Source: Sclerodactyla briareus
Taxonomy: Eukaryota; Echinodermata; Holothuroidea; Dendrochirotida; Sclerodactylidae
Reading direction: 5' to 3'
NCBI GenBank assembly: GCA_026419785.1
Contig: JAODTK010000145.1
Location: forward strand, 372,001-436,000
Length of the DNA: 64,000 bases
In this document: piece after piece, positions 43,490-54,701 of the stretch
Layout of the letters: every line of letters starts with the position of its first letter
How positions within the stretch are numbered: position 1 is the first letter of the stretch
Program-made: the position numbers and the translations under genes
The notes under the pieces: generated by a model
What the model was told of the DNA's origin: nothing
The model's database searches: none
What the model saw: only the letters and a program-made list of their open reading frames with translations

Positions 43490-44212
43490 CTCTCCTTGAA
43501 CAAAGTTCAGGCGAGCACAACCAGGGTTCCTACAGATTCTGGGCAATTGATTTCCATGACTTTTTCATGACCAAAATAAAGGATTTCCATGACCTTTCTA
43601 TAACATATCGCACAGGATTCTCAACTGAACATCCAGCAAAGAGTGAAAGCATCAACATTAAACAGCTGTGAGAAAGTGACAGCGGTCCTGAATGCAACGT
43701 TGCATTGGAGGACCGGAATCTGTATATCGGAGAATCTCTGGCCATTGTTTCTATCAATCATCGGTGACTAAATTTTGACCAGGATGTGTAGCCAGTCCTA
43801 ATGTGCACAAACTACTAAATCAAATGGTATATGACGGTACAGCAAAGCTAGTCCCATGGCAAGCAAGAAGTTACGAGAACAAAACCTACCTACCACCAAC
43901 TACCTGTTTTATAAGGTGAAATCTGGTAGATGTGGAAGCAGTAGTACAGTGCAACAGGCCAAAAGCTGTATACAAATCTTAGCATTGCAATACAAATTTT
44001 GCATGAGAAACTATGCAGCAGAACATGCAGCAGAGTTGAGAGAGCAAAGGAATTTAGTAATGGCAAAGAAATGTGAAGGGTCAAACCATCTCAGCACATC
44101 AACCCGAGGTGTGATTTGGACTTCCCGGATTTTTATGTTTGCACCGAGAGGGCCAACCAAGTGATCTCATCACCTGCCTTGGCGGTCCTGGTGCGAAAAT
44201 AACAACCAGAAA
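43490..44212. other. Unassigned, one 102-codon open frame
   Basis: A plus-strand frame at 43856-44164 starts MASKKLREQNLPTTNYLFYK and is hydrophilic and basic. It could be a real small protein, but I see no homology or splice signal. It directly precedes the small membrane-protein ORF at 44213. Confidence 0.3.
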
Positions 44213-44374
44213 ATGAACCAAGAGGACTTGGCGACTCTGGGTGTCTGTCTGTTTAACATGGAATCCGGGTTCGTAAACTTTTTGGCGATGACTGCAAGTC
44301 TTTTCGGACTGCTGTACTGGGTTTATGCAACTTGTTATCTCATCGGTCCCGAAGGGCCAGATGAGAAATTGTAG
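44213..44374 (+). CDS. Small ORF, predicted single-pass membrane protein (53 aa)
   Basis: ATG in a fair context (A at -3) opens MNQEDLATLGVCLFNMESGF, a strongly hydrophobic segment VNFLAMTASLFGLLYWVYAT (about residues 20-44, continuing CYLI), and a short polar tail GPEGPDEKL before TAG. The layout of short polar head, one long aromatic-rich helix and acidic tail is that of small integral membrane proteins. It could also be an exon of a larger protein, or chance. I do not recognise an orthologue. Two RFX-type motifs lie 43 bp downstream. Confidence 0.4.
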   Translation: MNQEDLATLGVCLFNMESGFVNFLAMTASLFGLLYWVYATCYLIGPEGPDEKL

Positions 44375-44416
44375 TCTGTAGTCACTTTGCCATTTCACCT
44401 ATATTTACTGTTGCTG

Positions 44417-44445
44417 GTTGCCATAGCAACTGTTGCTATGGTAAC
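44417..44445. promoter_or_regulatory. Paired RFX X-box-like palindromes
   Basis: GTTGCCATAGCAAC at 44417-44430 and GTTGCTATGGTAAC at 44432-44445 each fit the RFX X-box consensus GTNRCC(0-3N)RGYAAC. They are separated by one base and are near mirror images of each other. Confidence 0.6.
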
Positions 44446-44549
44446 CATAGTGGTGGTTAGGTACTATCCACTGAGGGGCACCCATTGGTGGGGTACCCCG
44501 TGCATGTCGGTTGATTCAGCAATGAGGTGCACTTGCGAGAGTGTCCGTT

Positions 44550-44582
44550 TGTGTGTGTGCATGTGTGTGTGTGTGTTTGCAT
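44550..44582. repeat. TG-rich microsatellite
   Basis: (TG)n-like run 'tgtgtgtgtgcatgtgtgtgtgtgtgttt' just after the X-box pair, in a segment that looks like a dispersed repeat tail. Confidence 0.8.
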
Positions 44583-44699
44583 GTCCGTCAGATTTGATGG
44601 TCTTCGCAAATATCTCCATTTTGGAATGGCTGAACAAAGTGAAATTTTGCACACACTTGAGTCACAAAACACATTTGTTCACAGAATAAGGTGGAGGAA

Positions 44700-45995
44700 A
44701 CTATCAAAATTGTGAATTTAGAGGGCAAAAAACTAATTTTGGGGCAATTTCTCAATTTTACGAATTTTTCAAGATATTCCCTGATATCGAGGGCTGAATG
44801 ATTTCAAACTTTGTAGCAATGTAAAAAGGCACAAATTACAACTTTTCCCATGCAATCAGCCGAAATTACCAAAAATGTGGATTTTAGGGGGGAAAATTGG
44901 ATTTTGGGAATTTTCGAAAATCTGTTCCGTTTCCAGTATATTCAGAAATTGGAGGACTGAACGATTCCAAATTTTAGAACAAGGTACAAGGTATCAAAAC
45001 AAAGGGTTCCCCAGAATTTATGCTGTAAATTTACTGAAATTCTATGAATATGAATATTTTTGGGGGAAAACAGCGGTTTCTAGACTTATTTTGATAAATT
45101 TCGTTTATTTTTAACTCGCGAAAAGGCAGCAGGGGTAGAAACAACCTATTAGTTCCACATTTGCCGATGAGATCCTGCAACTCTGGGGATTGCCCTCTTG
45201 TTCATATTTTCAGTTCTGCTTGCCAAAATTTTTAGGCATCGGTTGAAAACATTCCCAAATATTAAGAATTCTTCTGCTCAAAGGGCTATGGAATGATTTT
45301 AAAGCATGTTTCCAAGCACTGTATTGAAAATTTAGGGAAGCCGTGAGAAAAAAAAACAACAACTTGTGCACACCTGGATGAATGATCTTTGACCGGTTGC
45401 TGACCAAAACAATAAATAGGAGGGTGCTTCACAATTTCAGTTGTGAACTGTATCACTCCAAGCTAAACATTGTTGGACAACATGCAAATCTTCCGGACCA
45501 ACATTTTGCGAATGACATTTGTTGCTAAACGTCTGATATGTTTATGTCTATTCGGGAGTTTCCTACGTTTTGTTGCTAAGTCCTCCCCTCTGTACTGTTC
45601 AGTATTATCGAGTATTAGGAATTTCTCCCTCAATTTCAAATAAGTTCTGGTATCTAACCCCCGAGTCGACATACCAAGTATGACGACCAGCCTTTAAGGT
45701 GGAGGGGGGTCACATGCCAAATTATCAGTTTCCACATTTCACTCAATTTTGTTCTTCCCATCAAATATGTTATCGATAAACTCGTTCTGAACTAACACGT
45801 TTACTAGTCGACTTCAGATTATCGGAGCCAAAATGATTCATGAACTATCCATCCAGGTAGGGTCTTTCATGCTTCACAATTTAACTCGAGGACTATTCAT
45901 GGGCCACACTGAAACGAGTCCCCATTAGGGATTCCTACACAAATACCGACCGACATAACCAAGCAATCAGGACTTTTTGAGGTGGGGATGAGCTG
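44700..45995. other. No assignable gene, A/T-rich
   Basis: Two diverged units share 'aaattttgggg', 'tttcaagatattc', 'atttcaaactttgtag' words (44.70-45.05 kb). A 69-codon minus-strand frame at 45463-45672 has no support. This is the 3' flank of the coiled-coil gene. Confidence 0.4.
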
Positions 45996-46001
45996 CTATA
46001 C

Positions 46002-46114
46002 CTTGGTTTCAGCCTTGCCGTTCACCTGCTTAGCATCGCCAGCACCATCTTGCTTTATTTTCTTTGTGCCTGTGGTTTCCAGGCAGCATCCTTACCCTCG
46101 GGTTCCTGCGTCCT
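46002..46114 (-). CDS. Coiled-coil gene, exon 6 (Lys-rich tail)
   Basis: Acceptor 'tttattttgcgtttcag', donor ACCAAG/gtatag. It reads RTQEPEGKDAA in phase with the preceding exon. After one missing base it reads TTGTKKIKQDGAGDAKQVNG, then KAETK. Observed length is 113 nt; 114 would be in phase at both ends, so a one-base loss is the simplest view. A hydrophilic, Lys-rich, probably disordered nuclear-type tail. Confidence 0.6.
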
Positions 46115-46807
46115 CTGAAACGCAAAATAAATCTACCCGCTAAGGCATGCACTGTATATATCTCCACCAGCTACTAGAGGCGGGACATGCAGGTTACGAA
46201 TGCTATAATGAGTATAGAATCTGCTGCCCTCTATGGAGCAGGGAGAAGAGCGGCGAGCTAAGGATATGAATTACGAGCTATAGTGAATGGCTATATAGGC
46301 AGCATCGGCTCTCTAACAGCAAGTGGGCTGGGGTGAATTTTACACAATACTGGCAACTGTTATGAATATGCAAGGCGCAGTTATGAATACGTACAGTTAG
46401 TTCTCCTTTTATTTCTCCGCCCGATGGATGGTTATGACAGGATGAGGGATTTATGAACCGAGTACTTTCAGGAGATTCAGAAGTAGTGGGGTCAGGCAGA
46501 ATCTTTATGGGGAAAGCTCAAGTAGGAGTTGGCATGTTGTTGTAACCAGTGGGATGATGTCATCATGGCGACAATATCTTTGGCGTTCCTATCATCACGG
46601 ATCACTTTTTGTAGTACAAGTATACTTTTTTGGCATGTTGACTGGAAATTATACAAAGTAAAAGATTTTGTATGAACTCTGTTCCAAGCCTGTCATTCTA
46701 TGTTCTACCACCGGAACTCATTTCAGAATGCATTCGCAAGGTTTTATGATGTTTATAAATGATACATGTAATGATACAGTGGGGGTGATGTCTGTAATAT
46801 TACCCAC

Positions 46808-46873
46808 CTTCCTCTTGACCAGGTGGGAGATGTCTGAAGCAGGGCTGCCATCAGTCTTCCTCTTAACTTGAAG
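46808..46873 (-). CDS. Coiled-coil gene, exon 5
   Basis: Acceptor 'atatattttttcag', donor AGGAAG/gtgggt. 66 nt, phase 0 at both ends: LQVKRKTDGSPASDISHLVK, RK. Two basic KRK clusters frame a Ser-rich loop, like a bipartite nuclear signal. Confidence 0.65.
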
Positions 46874-48116
46874 CTGAAAAAATATATAATCCCAAAATAT
46901 ATTACGATCTTCCACTAAGAAAAATTAAAATCCAGAATATAATTGTGTTTAGGATATAAAATCCAGAATATAATTGTGTTTAGGACTTAATATAAAATCC
47001 GAAATATATACAAATCATTAGACCGTGCGCAACTTCTCAAACACACAGGCTCATATAACTCACCCAGCCGTATGGTTACAAGGTATATAATAGTGTCTAC
47101 AATGTGATGTCTATGCAGTGTAGCTACAACACAGCAGTTGCATTATCTACCCTTACTAGAGCACTAATGGTGCAGTAGTCAAACCATGTAAATGGAATAA
47201 AATAGTATGTTGGAGCTAAAATTAAATGACACCCAAGTGACCAATTGTTGAGCACCTCATAAGGTAACATCAAGTCACTGATGATGGCTAAATTTTATGA
47301 CTGTCCAATTCAATCTGCAATCTGTAATCTTCTTCATATATTCTGAATGGACAATTTAACATGTTTTTTCAAAGATACCTATTTAGGTAGGTACAAATGA
47401 GACATCTTCCTAAACAGACCCAAGTTTCTAAGTGTCATTAAAACATAATGGGCCGAAACCAAGCATGTGGCATACGGTAATGTTGCCGCAAGCTTCAGCA
47501 CAATCCCTACATTACACATGAGAGCAAACATGATTTATAGCATATAATTAATTGTATACAGCAGGCCTATGCATTTTATTTGATCCAATGTTATTGCTAA
47601 CGGGTTACACCAATGCCATATTGTGGGATTTTGTGAAGAAAAAAATTACAGATCTGAGTGATGTATATATATCAGGGTGTAAATATGGATTTAAGAAGTG
47701 AAAAATGAAACTGGCCGTTTCAAATTTATTCTGATAGTGTATCTATATGCTGTTACTGCAGAGCTGCAAAAAAAAAAAAAAAATTGATTCCTCCTGTTGG
47801 CCACTAGTTCCAAAAATCAAAACTTGTTAATTTAACAGATATGTATTGTTGTGCTATTTTCTTTGTGCCTTGCTCATGGACTAGTCATAACACTCATTAC
47901 ATGACACATTTGAGCCACTCATATAGCCCTTCCTAAAACTCTGATTAATGCATTGGGACAATCATGTCAATCTATTGTGTACTAACTTGTGCCCCAAAAT
48001 TGCAAAAAAGATATGGAAAACAAATGTCTTTGAACATACTTTTCAGTGAGATAATAGTGAACTGTCTGTTATCAGTCTTCATAGTCATAACCTGCATCTT
48101 TCACCACATATGTTAA

Positions 48117-48213
48117 TTTCTTCCAGTTTCTTCCAGAAGAAACTGGAAGAAACTATGTTTCTTCCAGTTTCTTCCATGTCCCCGGAAGGGATAGGTTTCT
48201 TCCGGAAGAAACC
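48117..48213. repeat. Nested perfect palindromes (GAA/TTC type)
   Basis: A 17-bp sequence (48117-48133) is the perfect reverse complement of 48136-48152. 48136-48153 is in turn the perfect reverse complement of 48157-48174 with a 3-base loop. A separate perfect 20-bp palindrome, 'ggtttcttccggaagaaacc', lies at 48194-48213. The cluster is in an intron of the coiled-coil gene. Confidence 0.85.
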
Positions 48214-48443
48214 AAACCCTGGCCCGACCCCATAATAGCTCAGTATGCCGTTCCATGACCTTTGCACATTTCTACATATTTTTGTTCCAAGGGTCAATAA
48301 ATATTGTGGCCGAGTTTGGTCAAGATCCAGTCAAGGAACAAGCATTTGAAGCCAAAAAGCAAAAGTGAGCTAAAAATGAATAATTATGAATTTAGGATTC
48401 ACAGCAAACTGAATGTGTATCAAGAATATTAAATTATTCTCAC

Positions 48444-48503
48444 AGGTGCTGGTGGTTCACCGAATCCTGTTGACGTCCCCTTACCCTCCTTGGCATCTTC
48501 AAT
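48444..48503 (-). CDS. Coiled-coil gene, exon 4
   Basis: Acceptor 'ttcgtctgttgcag', donor GCACCT/gtgaga. 60 nt, phase 0 to phase 0: IEDAKEGKGTSTGFGEPPAP. A flexible linker between the coiled coil and the basic tail. Confidence 0.65.
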
Positions 48504-48774
48504 CTGCAACAGACGAACAAAATCTGGAGTAAAATCTAACAGTGTATTCCGTTTATTAGAGTGACCTGGGTCATTTGCCACACAGTTCATATCCCAAAAT
48601 ATTGCTGGAGTGGTATCGCATACATTGTTATTATGCTAAGATGGAAATCTTGGGGGAAGCAGAGGCAGTGAAACCATAGTATCCTTGAAGTTGCAATAAA
48701 ATATTGTTTGTGTTTATCAAGTATTCTCACTGCGCTGAATGCTGTGATCGTTTACAAAATATTTATGTATTCTA

Positions 48775-49660
48775 TGATGATCCATGGTTTCCAGACTTGT
48801 TGGTAGAGGGTTGGTTATGAGGGTCTCCATGGTGGCTTTGGCAATAGAAGTCTGGAAGGGGAGCAAATACTTGATGCAACCCAAATTTTGGTGCAGCGAC
48901 TACTCTGTTGAAGATACAAGAGGTAGTGGACTAGTTAACTATCAGTCAGGAGTTTCTAGCAGCCAGATTGATTATATTCTGGTTAGATAGTGCATAGCAA
49001 ATTTATAAAGGATGTGAGAAAGTCACAGCAAGAATAGAGAGTACCTTGGTATAGGTTAGTGGTGTGTGACATGATAGTTAACCAGTCAATATGCAGAAGA
49101 CCAAAGTTAGGCCGTCAGATGTCCTGTTGCGAATCCCAGCTGTCAGCTATGGTGCCCGGCCCTGATTTTTTGTGTAAAATCTGTACAGGTGAAGTTATGT
49201 TCGTTTTATAGAGCCGGCGTCTATGGGAGTCGGTAATGATTCCTGGAGTTTTCTCCCAACACATGAAGGGGAAGATTTTCCAAGCTTGTGTGAGGAGTGC
49301 CATGCTCTATGGTAGGGAGACTTGGGCTGTGAAAGACCTGGCTAGACTAGAAAGAAACGTTGTAGAGTATGATTATATGACATTTGCCGAGTGAACTAAA
49401 AGATAGAAGTAATCTGAGGAGTTAAGGGATCGTCTAGGTCTAGCTAATATTCAAGATTGTGTCTAGAAGGGTGGAAGAGGTTGACAACAGTAACTGGGTC
49501 AAGAAGTTCAGGGAGATTAAGGTGGCTGGCTGGCGAGGTGAAGGTAAGCCTTGGAATGAAGTCATGCACAGCAACCATGCAGCCAAGGGTATTAACTGTG
49601 CCTTGGCCCAGAATGGGGTTGAGTGGAAGATGGTGTGCCGTTGAGTTTTCAAATTAACCA
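48775..49660 (+). mobile_element. Degenerate non-LTR retrotransposon (RTE-like), internally deleted
   Basis: On the plus strand, in three shifting frames, the sequence follows the endonuclease and then the end of the reverse transcriptase of RTE/BovB-like elements. It has HGGFGNRSLEGEQILDATQI near 48825, YQSGVSSSQIDYILVR near 48940-48985, and 'DVRKSQQE..VPWYRLVVCDM'-type text near 49015. It then jumps to GKIFQACVRSAMLYGRETWA near 49270 and RDRLGLANIQDCV, WVKKFREIKVAGWRGEG near 49430-49550. The central reverse-transcriptase palm is missing. It lies in the opposite sense to the host gene's intron, and is dead by frame breaks and deletion. Confidence 0.8.
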
Positions 49661-50220
49661 TGCACGCATGGACTCCTGACGTGAGACCATTCATGATGCC
49701 GAATGCGGTTAGTCCATACTAACAGCTACTTAAGCACTTAACTCACAAAGGGTGGACAAAAGAATGACACTAGGCCATAGTGAGCTGGAGGCTTGCTTGT
49801 AGATTGTGACTATTAAAACAGTCTGCCATTATTTTCTGCAATGACAGTGAATGCTGTGGCCAAATCTCACAAGATATTACTATTATCTGCAAAGTGTGAT
49901 TATTTTTGTTTGTATAGACCTCCCAACATGCCACATATGTTGATAATGAAGGCATAATTCCAGAACGCACTGCCTAACAGAAGAACCGACTGACCAGGGT
50001 TGTCCGTATAAAAATTAACAGGTTGGCACACATTTATGTGCTAGATTTCAGTATGGCATTAGCATAATTTCAAAGAGTTGTGTGGCAGGAATACAAATCC
50101 AGTGCTTGCAAAACCCTGGGTAACATTTAGATTAGAAATTGTTGATAGTTCTCTTGAATTTGCTGATTGCTGTCCTTCAGGAAAAACCAGATTGATAAAC
50201 TGGGATCTTGACTCGGCTGG
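49661..50220. other. Intron sequence, no feature
   Basis: This lies between the LINE relic and the transposase relic. No exon or repeat is recognised. Confidence 0.4.
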
Positions 50221-50224
50221 ACTT

Positions 50225-50425
50225 GTTAACAGCACCATAAACCACTCCCTGTACTTTTGAACAGTGCACACTCAGAGGGTCGAGAGCTACTGGCAGAGCA
50301 AAGCTGACCTGAAGAAGATGAAATGCTCCAGAGAGTATCTGGATTGTTACTTCGCTGAGCAAATATAGCGTCGGCTCTTCTCTGATGGTCCATTCAACCA
50401 GATTCTAGAGCACATGGCAGACCGT
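50225..50425 (+). mobile_element. ISXO2/Merlin-like DNA transposase relic
   Basis: One plus-strand frame, with a TGA and a TAG inside it, reads INHSLYF, then VHTQRVESYWQSKADLKKMK, CSREYLDCYFAEQI, stop, RR. The order NHS-x-x-F, HTQ-x-x-E-x-x-W and YxxEF(x)WR is that of the C-terminal part of ISXO2-like (IS1016/Merlin) transposases, including the catalytic-region HTQ..E. The N-terminal DDE residues are not seen. It is a fragment in an intron of the coiled-coil gene. Confidence 0.65.
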
Positions 50426-50429
50426 TTTT

Positions 50430-52105
50430 CACCAGAGAGTAGAGCAGTGGTGGCAGAGCTCCTGTCTCGTTTTTTCCTATTCTTTATTCAGAAGTTTAGC
50501 CACTTGGCTTACTTTTCGAAACAGGCAACCAAAGCACCGAACCTTAGTATACCACACAGGGGTAACGTCACAACCGAAGAGAAACGATGCCCCACAGTCA
50601 GTATCAAGTGGAAAAAGTCATGACTATCCATCCCAGACCAAAAGATACCAAGCTCTGCTGAGCACAGAAATATTAAACCTGACCTGCCAGAGTGCTAAAA
50701 CCAGGTGACAGGACTTGCTGACAGAGGTCACATTTGACCTATCTGGTACAATTCCTAACTCGGCCTACATTTTCCTGCTTTCAAAATATTTACCAAGCTG
50801 CAGGAACCCTACCTATCTGGCAATACCAACGTCTGGATCCATACAATTTCACTCCTTGGTATTTTTTTTTTTTTCAGATTTAATCCGGGCAGTTTTTTGT
50901 TCATTGTATCATTTCTGTTTCTAGTTGTGCTATCGGGCCATTGCTACATTTCTCTAGCTATGCCTAGAGTTCCCTATTAGGGAAACCTGAAGGAATTCCC
51001 ACCCATCTGGCAACACCTTCCTGCGTGTTTACAAATTTGTTACCTTGCTTTGTACATATTCATTTACATGAAGTCTTTCTTTTCCATTGTGTGGATATGT
51101 TTGTTTTTCTTTGGAGTCTACATCATTAGTTGCTTCTACCTAGGAGAGTATCAAACCACTACTACATTTCCCCAGCTAGGCCTAGACTTCACCCAGTCTA
51201 TAAGCATGCCTGCCTGTCTGGCAACACTGACACCAGAATTCTTACAATTTACTTCGATTTATACATCTTTTGTGTGTGGATGTGGTTTGTGTTCCTTGTT
51301 ATAATTTGTTCCGTTTGGAGTCTGCATTTTGAGTGGTTTTAGGCTAGGTTCTCCGCATGCAACTAAATCCAGTCCAACAACCCAGTGCCAAAACTGGGAG
51401 AGCAAACTCCGCTGGAACAAATCAGACGGCGTTGATTACGTTCAAAGCAGCGAAGAAGTTAAGTTCAAAGCAGCGACGAGGAGAACTAGTGGGACTCGTC
51501 TTCCATCGGTGAAGAGGCCATTTTCTGCTGCAACGACAGACCTCTCATAGCTGTCGCAAACCCTGCTATTACAGCTAGTCAGAAGCAGCTGTCCTCTCAG
51601 GGCCACGTGCGGTAGGAGAAGCGTTTGCGAACCCAGGCAGACTGGCTCGCCTGCTAGTGGGTCCTAGGAAATAAGGGCTGGCCTGAATCTTTTCAACTTG
51701 CTGCTGGGCCCACTAAATAGATGGGCCGAGCAGAGATGGTAGTATCGCTGGTTCAAGTGACACATTGGGAGACTCGATGAAGTGATGTGCACACTGCTGG
51801 TCGATCTCTGGGCCGAGGTTACTACGTCAAAATTTGGGATTTACGGCATCCTTTCTTGTTTGACACTTGTTCCACAGGACGATAGTTGGTTCGATCACTG
51901 GAAGGGTGTCCAGTTTATGGATGTGGAAAGTTACACTGCACCCTCTACTCGGAAGGGCAGTTGATGACATTCTCACATTGTGCGAGTCCGGGGCATTTTT
52001 CCCTGAGGAAACTGAATGCGGTTGTTTGCAAGGCAACCCTGGTCCAGTTGACCGAGGCCATGGCCTCATTGCTGAGATTCGGATATTCGCCCCAACACCA
52101 ACTCC
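50430..52105. other. Intron sequence, no feature
   Basis: No convincing exon. Two related segments carry 'ggaaccctacctatctggcaata' and 'attcccacccatctggcaacacc' (50.80 and 51.00 kb), with a third near 51.22 kb. This suggests an old repeat of about 200 bp. Confidence 0.4.
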
Positions 52106-52109
52106 TTAC

Positions 52110-52192
52110 CTTAGCTAAGATGTCTGGAATAAACTCCTTCAATTCATCAATTTCTTGCTTCAGCTTCTTCACGGTCTCCTCGTAGTTATCAC
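52110..52192 (-). CDS. Coiled-coil gene, exon 3
   Basis: Acceptor 'gttaattcctttcag', donor GCTAAG/gtaagg. Two carried bases plus 27 codons: DNYEETVKKLKQEIDELKEF, IPDILAK. Heptad spacing of Leu and Ile (KKLKQEIDELKEFI) marks a coiled coil. Confidence 0.75.
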
Positions 52193-52199
52193 CTGAAAG

Positions 52200-52940
52200 G
52201 AATTAACTAGCACATAGCTACAAGGTATTAACGCAGGGGGTAATTTTACAACCAACCTGATTAAAACTGGTTTGCCATTATTTTGATTTGACCACTTGAA
52301 CTACTCATCTGTCTAAGAGGGAAAAGCTCCCGATGAATATTGCATAGTAGGACCCTCCCTATAAGGGGCATCACCAGTGCCTCTTGGTGTTACCATGTCA
52401 GGGTAATCAAAAAATGCAGACCTCATTCCTCCTTTTCCTAATCCCTCAAACTGAGCACTCTGGCAAGTTGACCTTCACAAGGTCAAACATGTCTCTCAAG
52501 GGTCAAAAGAGTTTGATCAGAGAACGACTGTTTGTGGGTCACAAATGGGCAATTGTTGACACACTGGGTTGATAACAAATAACATGGACAATAGCTAACT
52601 GGATGCTGTTTACCAAGTTTGTATAGACCTAAACTTACCCATCCACCAAGTTGTGAAAATTCAAACTGGGAACACTAATAGACTTCCCAGGGATCCTGAA
52701 TGTTTCAATTTCTTAAGAAAAGTATCCAACTTACACTAAAGGTGAACAACATCCACCAAGTTTTATAAAATCCTAACTGGAAATTTGCATAAGACACTAA
52801 TGACCCCCAGGCATCCTGAATGTTTTCATTACTCAGGAACATAGATAATCCACGATTCATGGAAATCTGACGAAACAAGAATTCGCCAACATTTTACGAA
52901 ATTTGACAAACCTTATTGGCAAGTCTTGTGTGATATGTAG
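52200..52940. other. Intron sequence with family C-like words
   Basis: Two diverged units with 'ccaccaagttttataaaatcctaactgg' words near 52640 and 52755, and 'aatgacccccaggcatcctga' near 52690 and 52798. No exon seen. Confidence 0.45.
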
Positions 52941-52948
52941 AAACTAAC

Positions 52949-53030
52949 CTTTCTTTGTTTCTTCCTCTTTGACATCTTTTTCCAGTTTCTCAATGCGATT
53001 TTCTCTTGTCTTTTTGGCTTCTGTAAAGTG
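52949..53030 (-). CDS. Coiled-coil gene, exon 2
   Basis: Acceptor 'cctttccttgcag', donor GAAAG/gttagt. 82 nt, phase 0 in, one base out: HFTEAKKTRENRIEKLEKDV, KEEETKK. Highly charged helix with leucine and isoleucine heptads. It joins exon 3 in phase as GDNYEET. The short protein it suggests (coiled coil, linker, basic tail) matches no family I can name. Confidence 0.75.
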
Positions 53031-53619
53031 CTGCAAGGAAAGGACCAATGGCTTAAATCTTGAGGATTGTTGGCATCTCCGCTCCCCAGATTACCAGAGA
53101 GTAATGGGCCAATAATTACCACCGTTGCCAATCTTCTGTTTGAGCCTAATAAATTAAACTAAAATTGGCCATTAAGCAAATTTTTATGTCACAGAGTCAC
53201 AAGCAAGCCACTAATCATGATATAACGGAACTGGGGCCCTCCGGAAATCTCCAATCCCCAAGAATTCTTGTCCTCCCATTACGTTGCCATTGACGGAACT
53301 GTCGAGTTGGGGGTTGTGCTGGAGAATGCCTGAAGCATTATACAGTTGATAAATCCTGGCCCCAAAAGTTTAAACATGTCTGAACATCTTTGGACCCATG
53401 GTAATATTTGTATCCCGGGACACGGGGGATATGATGTAGCTGATATGGTGTAGCTGCCGTGATATGGTGTAGCTGCGCCATCTCGTTGCCGGAAACTCTA
53501 GCGTTCGCCGCAAGACTTAATGCTTTATACAATTGAACCTGAAACTTTGTGTAAGCATGTCTTGCCTTACGCAAATTATCGGAGAGGTTTGAAAGTGGGC
53601 ATCCACCGCATGTCTGCTT

Positions 53620-53820
53620 CCCTCTATTCTTATCTGATTTACACAAAACTTCGTGGGTGGGGAAAAAGTCGTCCCGAAATACATGACGATTGATTTCAAG
53701 GTCACCAGAGGTCAAATTAGTTTTTTTCGCACTGTTGGATTCGAAGGATGTGGACTGCTGTTAGTCCTAAACAACATGGTCATTTCAAGGTCAATTTGCA
53801 TAAATTATGCAGTTTTTTTC
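53620..53820 (-). repeat. Family B-like repeat fragment with perfect DR4
   Basis: This shares 'aaaacttcgtgggtggggaaaaagtcgtcccgaaat'-like text with 4.1-4.3 kb in the opposite sense. At 53699-53714 it contains AGGTCA-CCAG-AGGTCA. Confidence 0.6.
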
Positions 53821-54066
53821 TAACTTCGGCCGTTTGCCACATGTCCGTTTTTGATGATAGCCTATGAACCTCGGCCCCTCCCGAAGAGCAGTTCAATGCA
53901 CATGATTGTACAAGCTTTAATAACATCCGTCTAGGATAGACTATTGGCAGGATTCCACATAACTCCATGCTTTTCTCCAGCTTGTATCAAACATGAATGC
54001 AAGGCCAAGTTGTGGTGGCGATGGAAACACAGGGAAAAAAAAATAGGTTAGTAGTAATAGTTTGTA

Positions 54067-54292
54067 GTGACCATGGTATGTCGGTGAGTGGAACTTATCT
54101 CACCTCCCAACACCATTACTGGGCACTAATGGGATTTCATGGTGACCGTGGTATGTGGAACTGTGTTATCTCACCTCCCAATACGTACCCATGGGTTTTC
54201 ATGGTGACCGTGGTATGTGAGTGGAACTGATCTCACCTCGCAACACCATCTATTGGCACTAATGGGTTTCCATGGTGACCGTGGTATGTCGA
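54067..54292 (+). repeat. ~70-bp minisatellite, three copies plus a partial
   Basis: Unit: 'gtgaccgtggtatgt', '(gagtg)gaact', 'atctcacctcccaacacc', 'ggcactaatgggtttcatg'. Copies start near 54067, 54142 and 54204, with a final partial at 54276. Confidence 0.85.
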
Positions 54293-54701
54293 TGATATTT
54301 AAAATAAATTCCCTTGTTTGATACATTATCTTACAAGAATAAAAATCAAAAAATTAAGCACTTAACACCATTGATAGTAGGAGAGGAATGTCATACAATA
54401 GATTACTGCAGTATTGGGGAGCTTTGTTTTTATGGCTGGAGGACACAAATGAGGATGAAGGAAAAACTTTAAGTGACCGCCATTTGTTCAAACGCATGTA
54501 ACAGCAAAATTCCTGATGCAAACATGTGAATTTATGCAATATGTGAAAGGGCACTCATTGTAATCAGCACTAGATTTTCCAGTTGATTTTCAAACATGGA
54601 CAACAATTTTGTATTGCTGTGCCGAAGAAAAATTCTAATTTGGTGATTGAAAAATAAGCTTCAGTAAAAGGATCCTCGATAGGATCCCGATATGGCCTTA
54701 C

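Noticed and set aside
44387-44689. 100-codon plus-strand membrane-like frame.
   Set aside because: Its hydrophobic start is the translation of the X-box palindromes, and the rest is a TG-microsatellite repeat tail.
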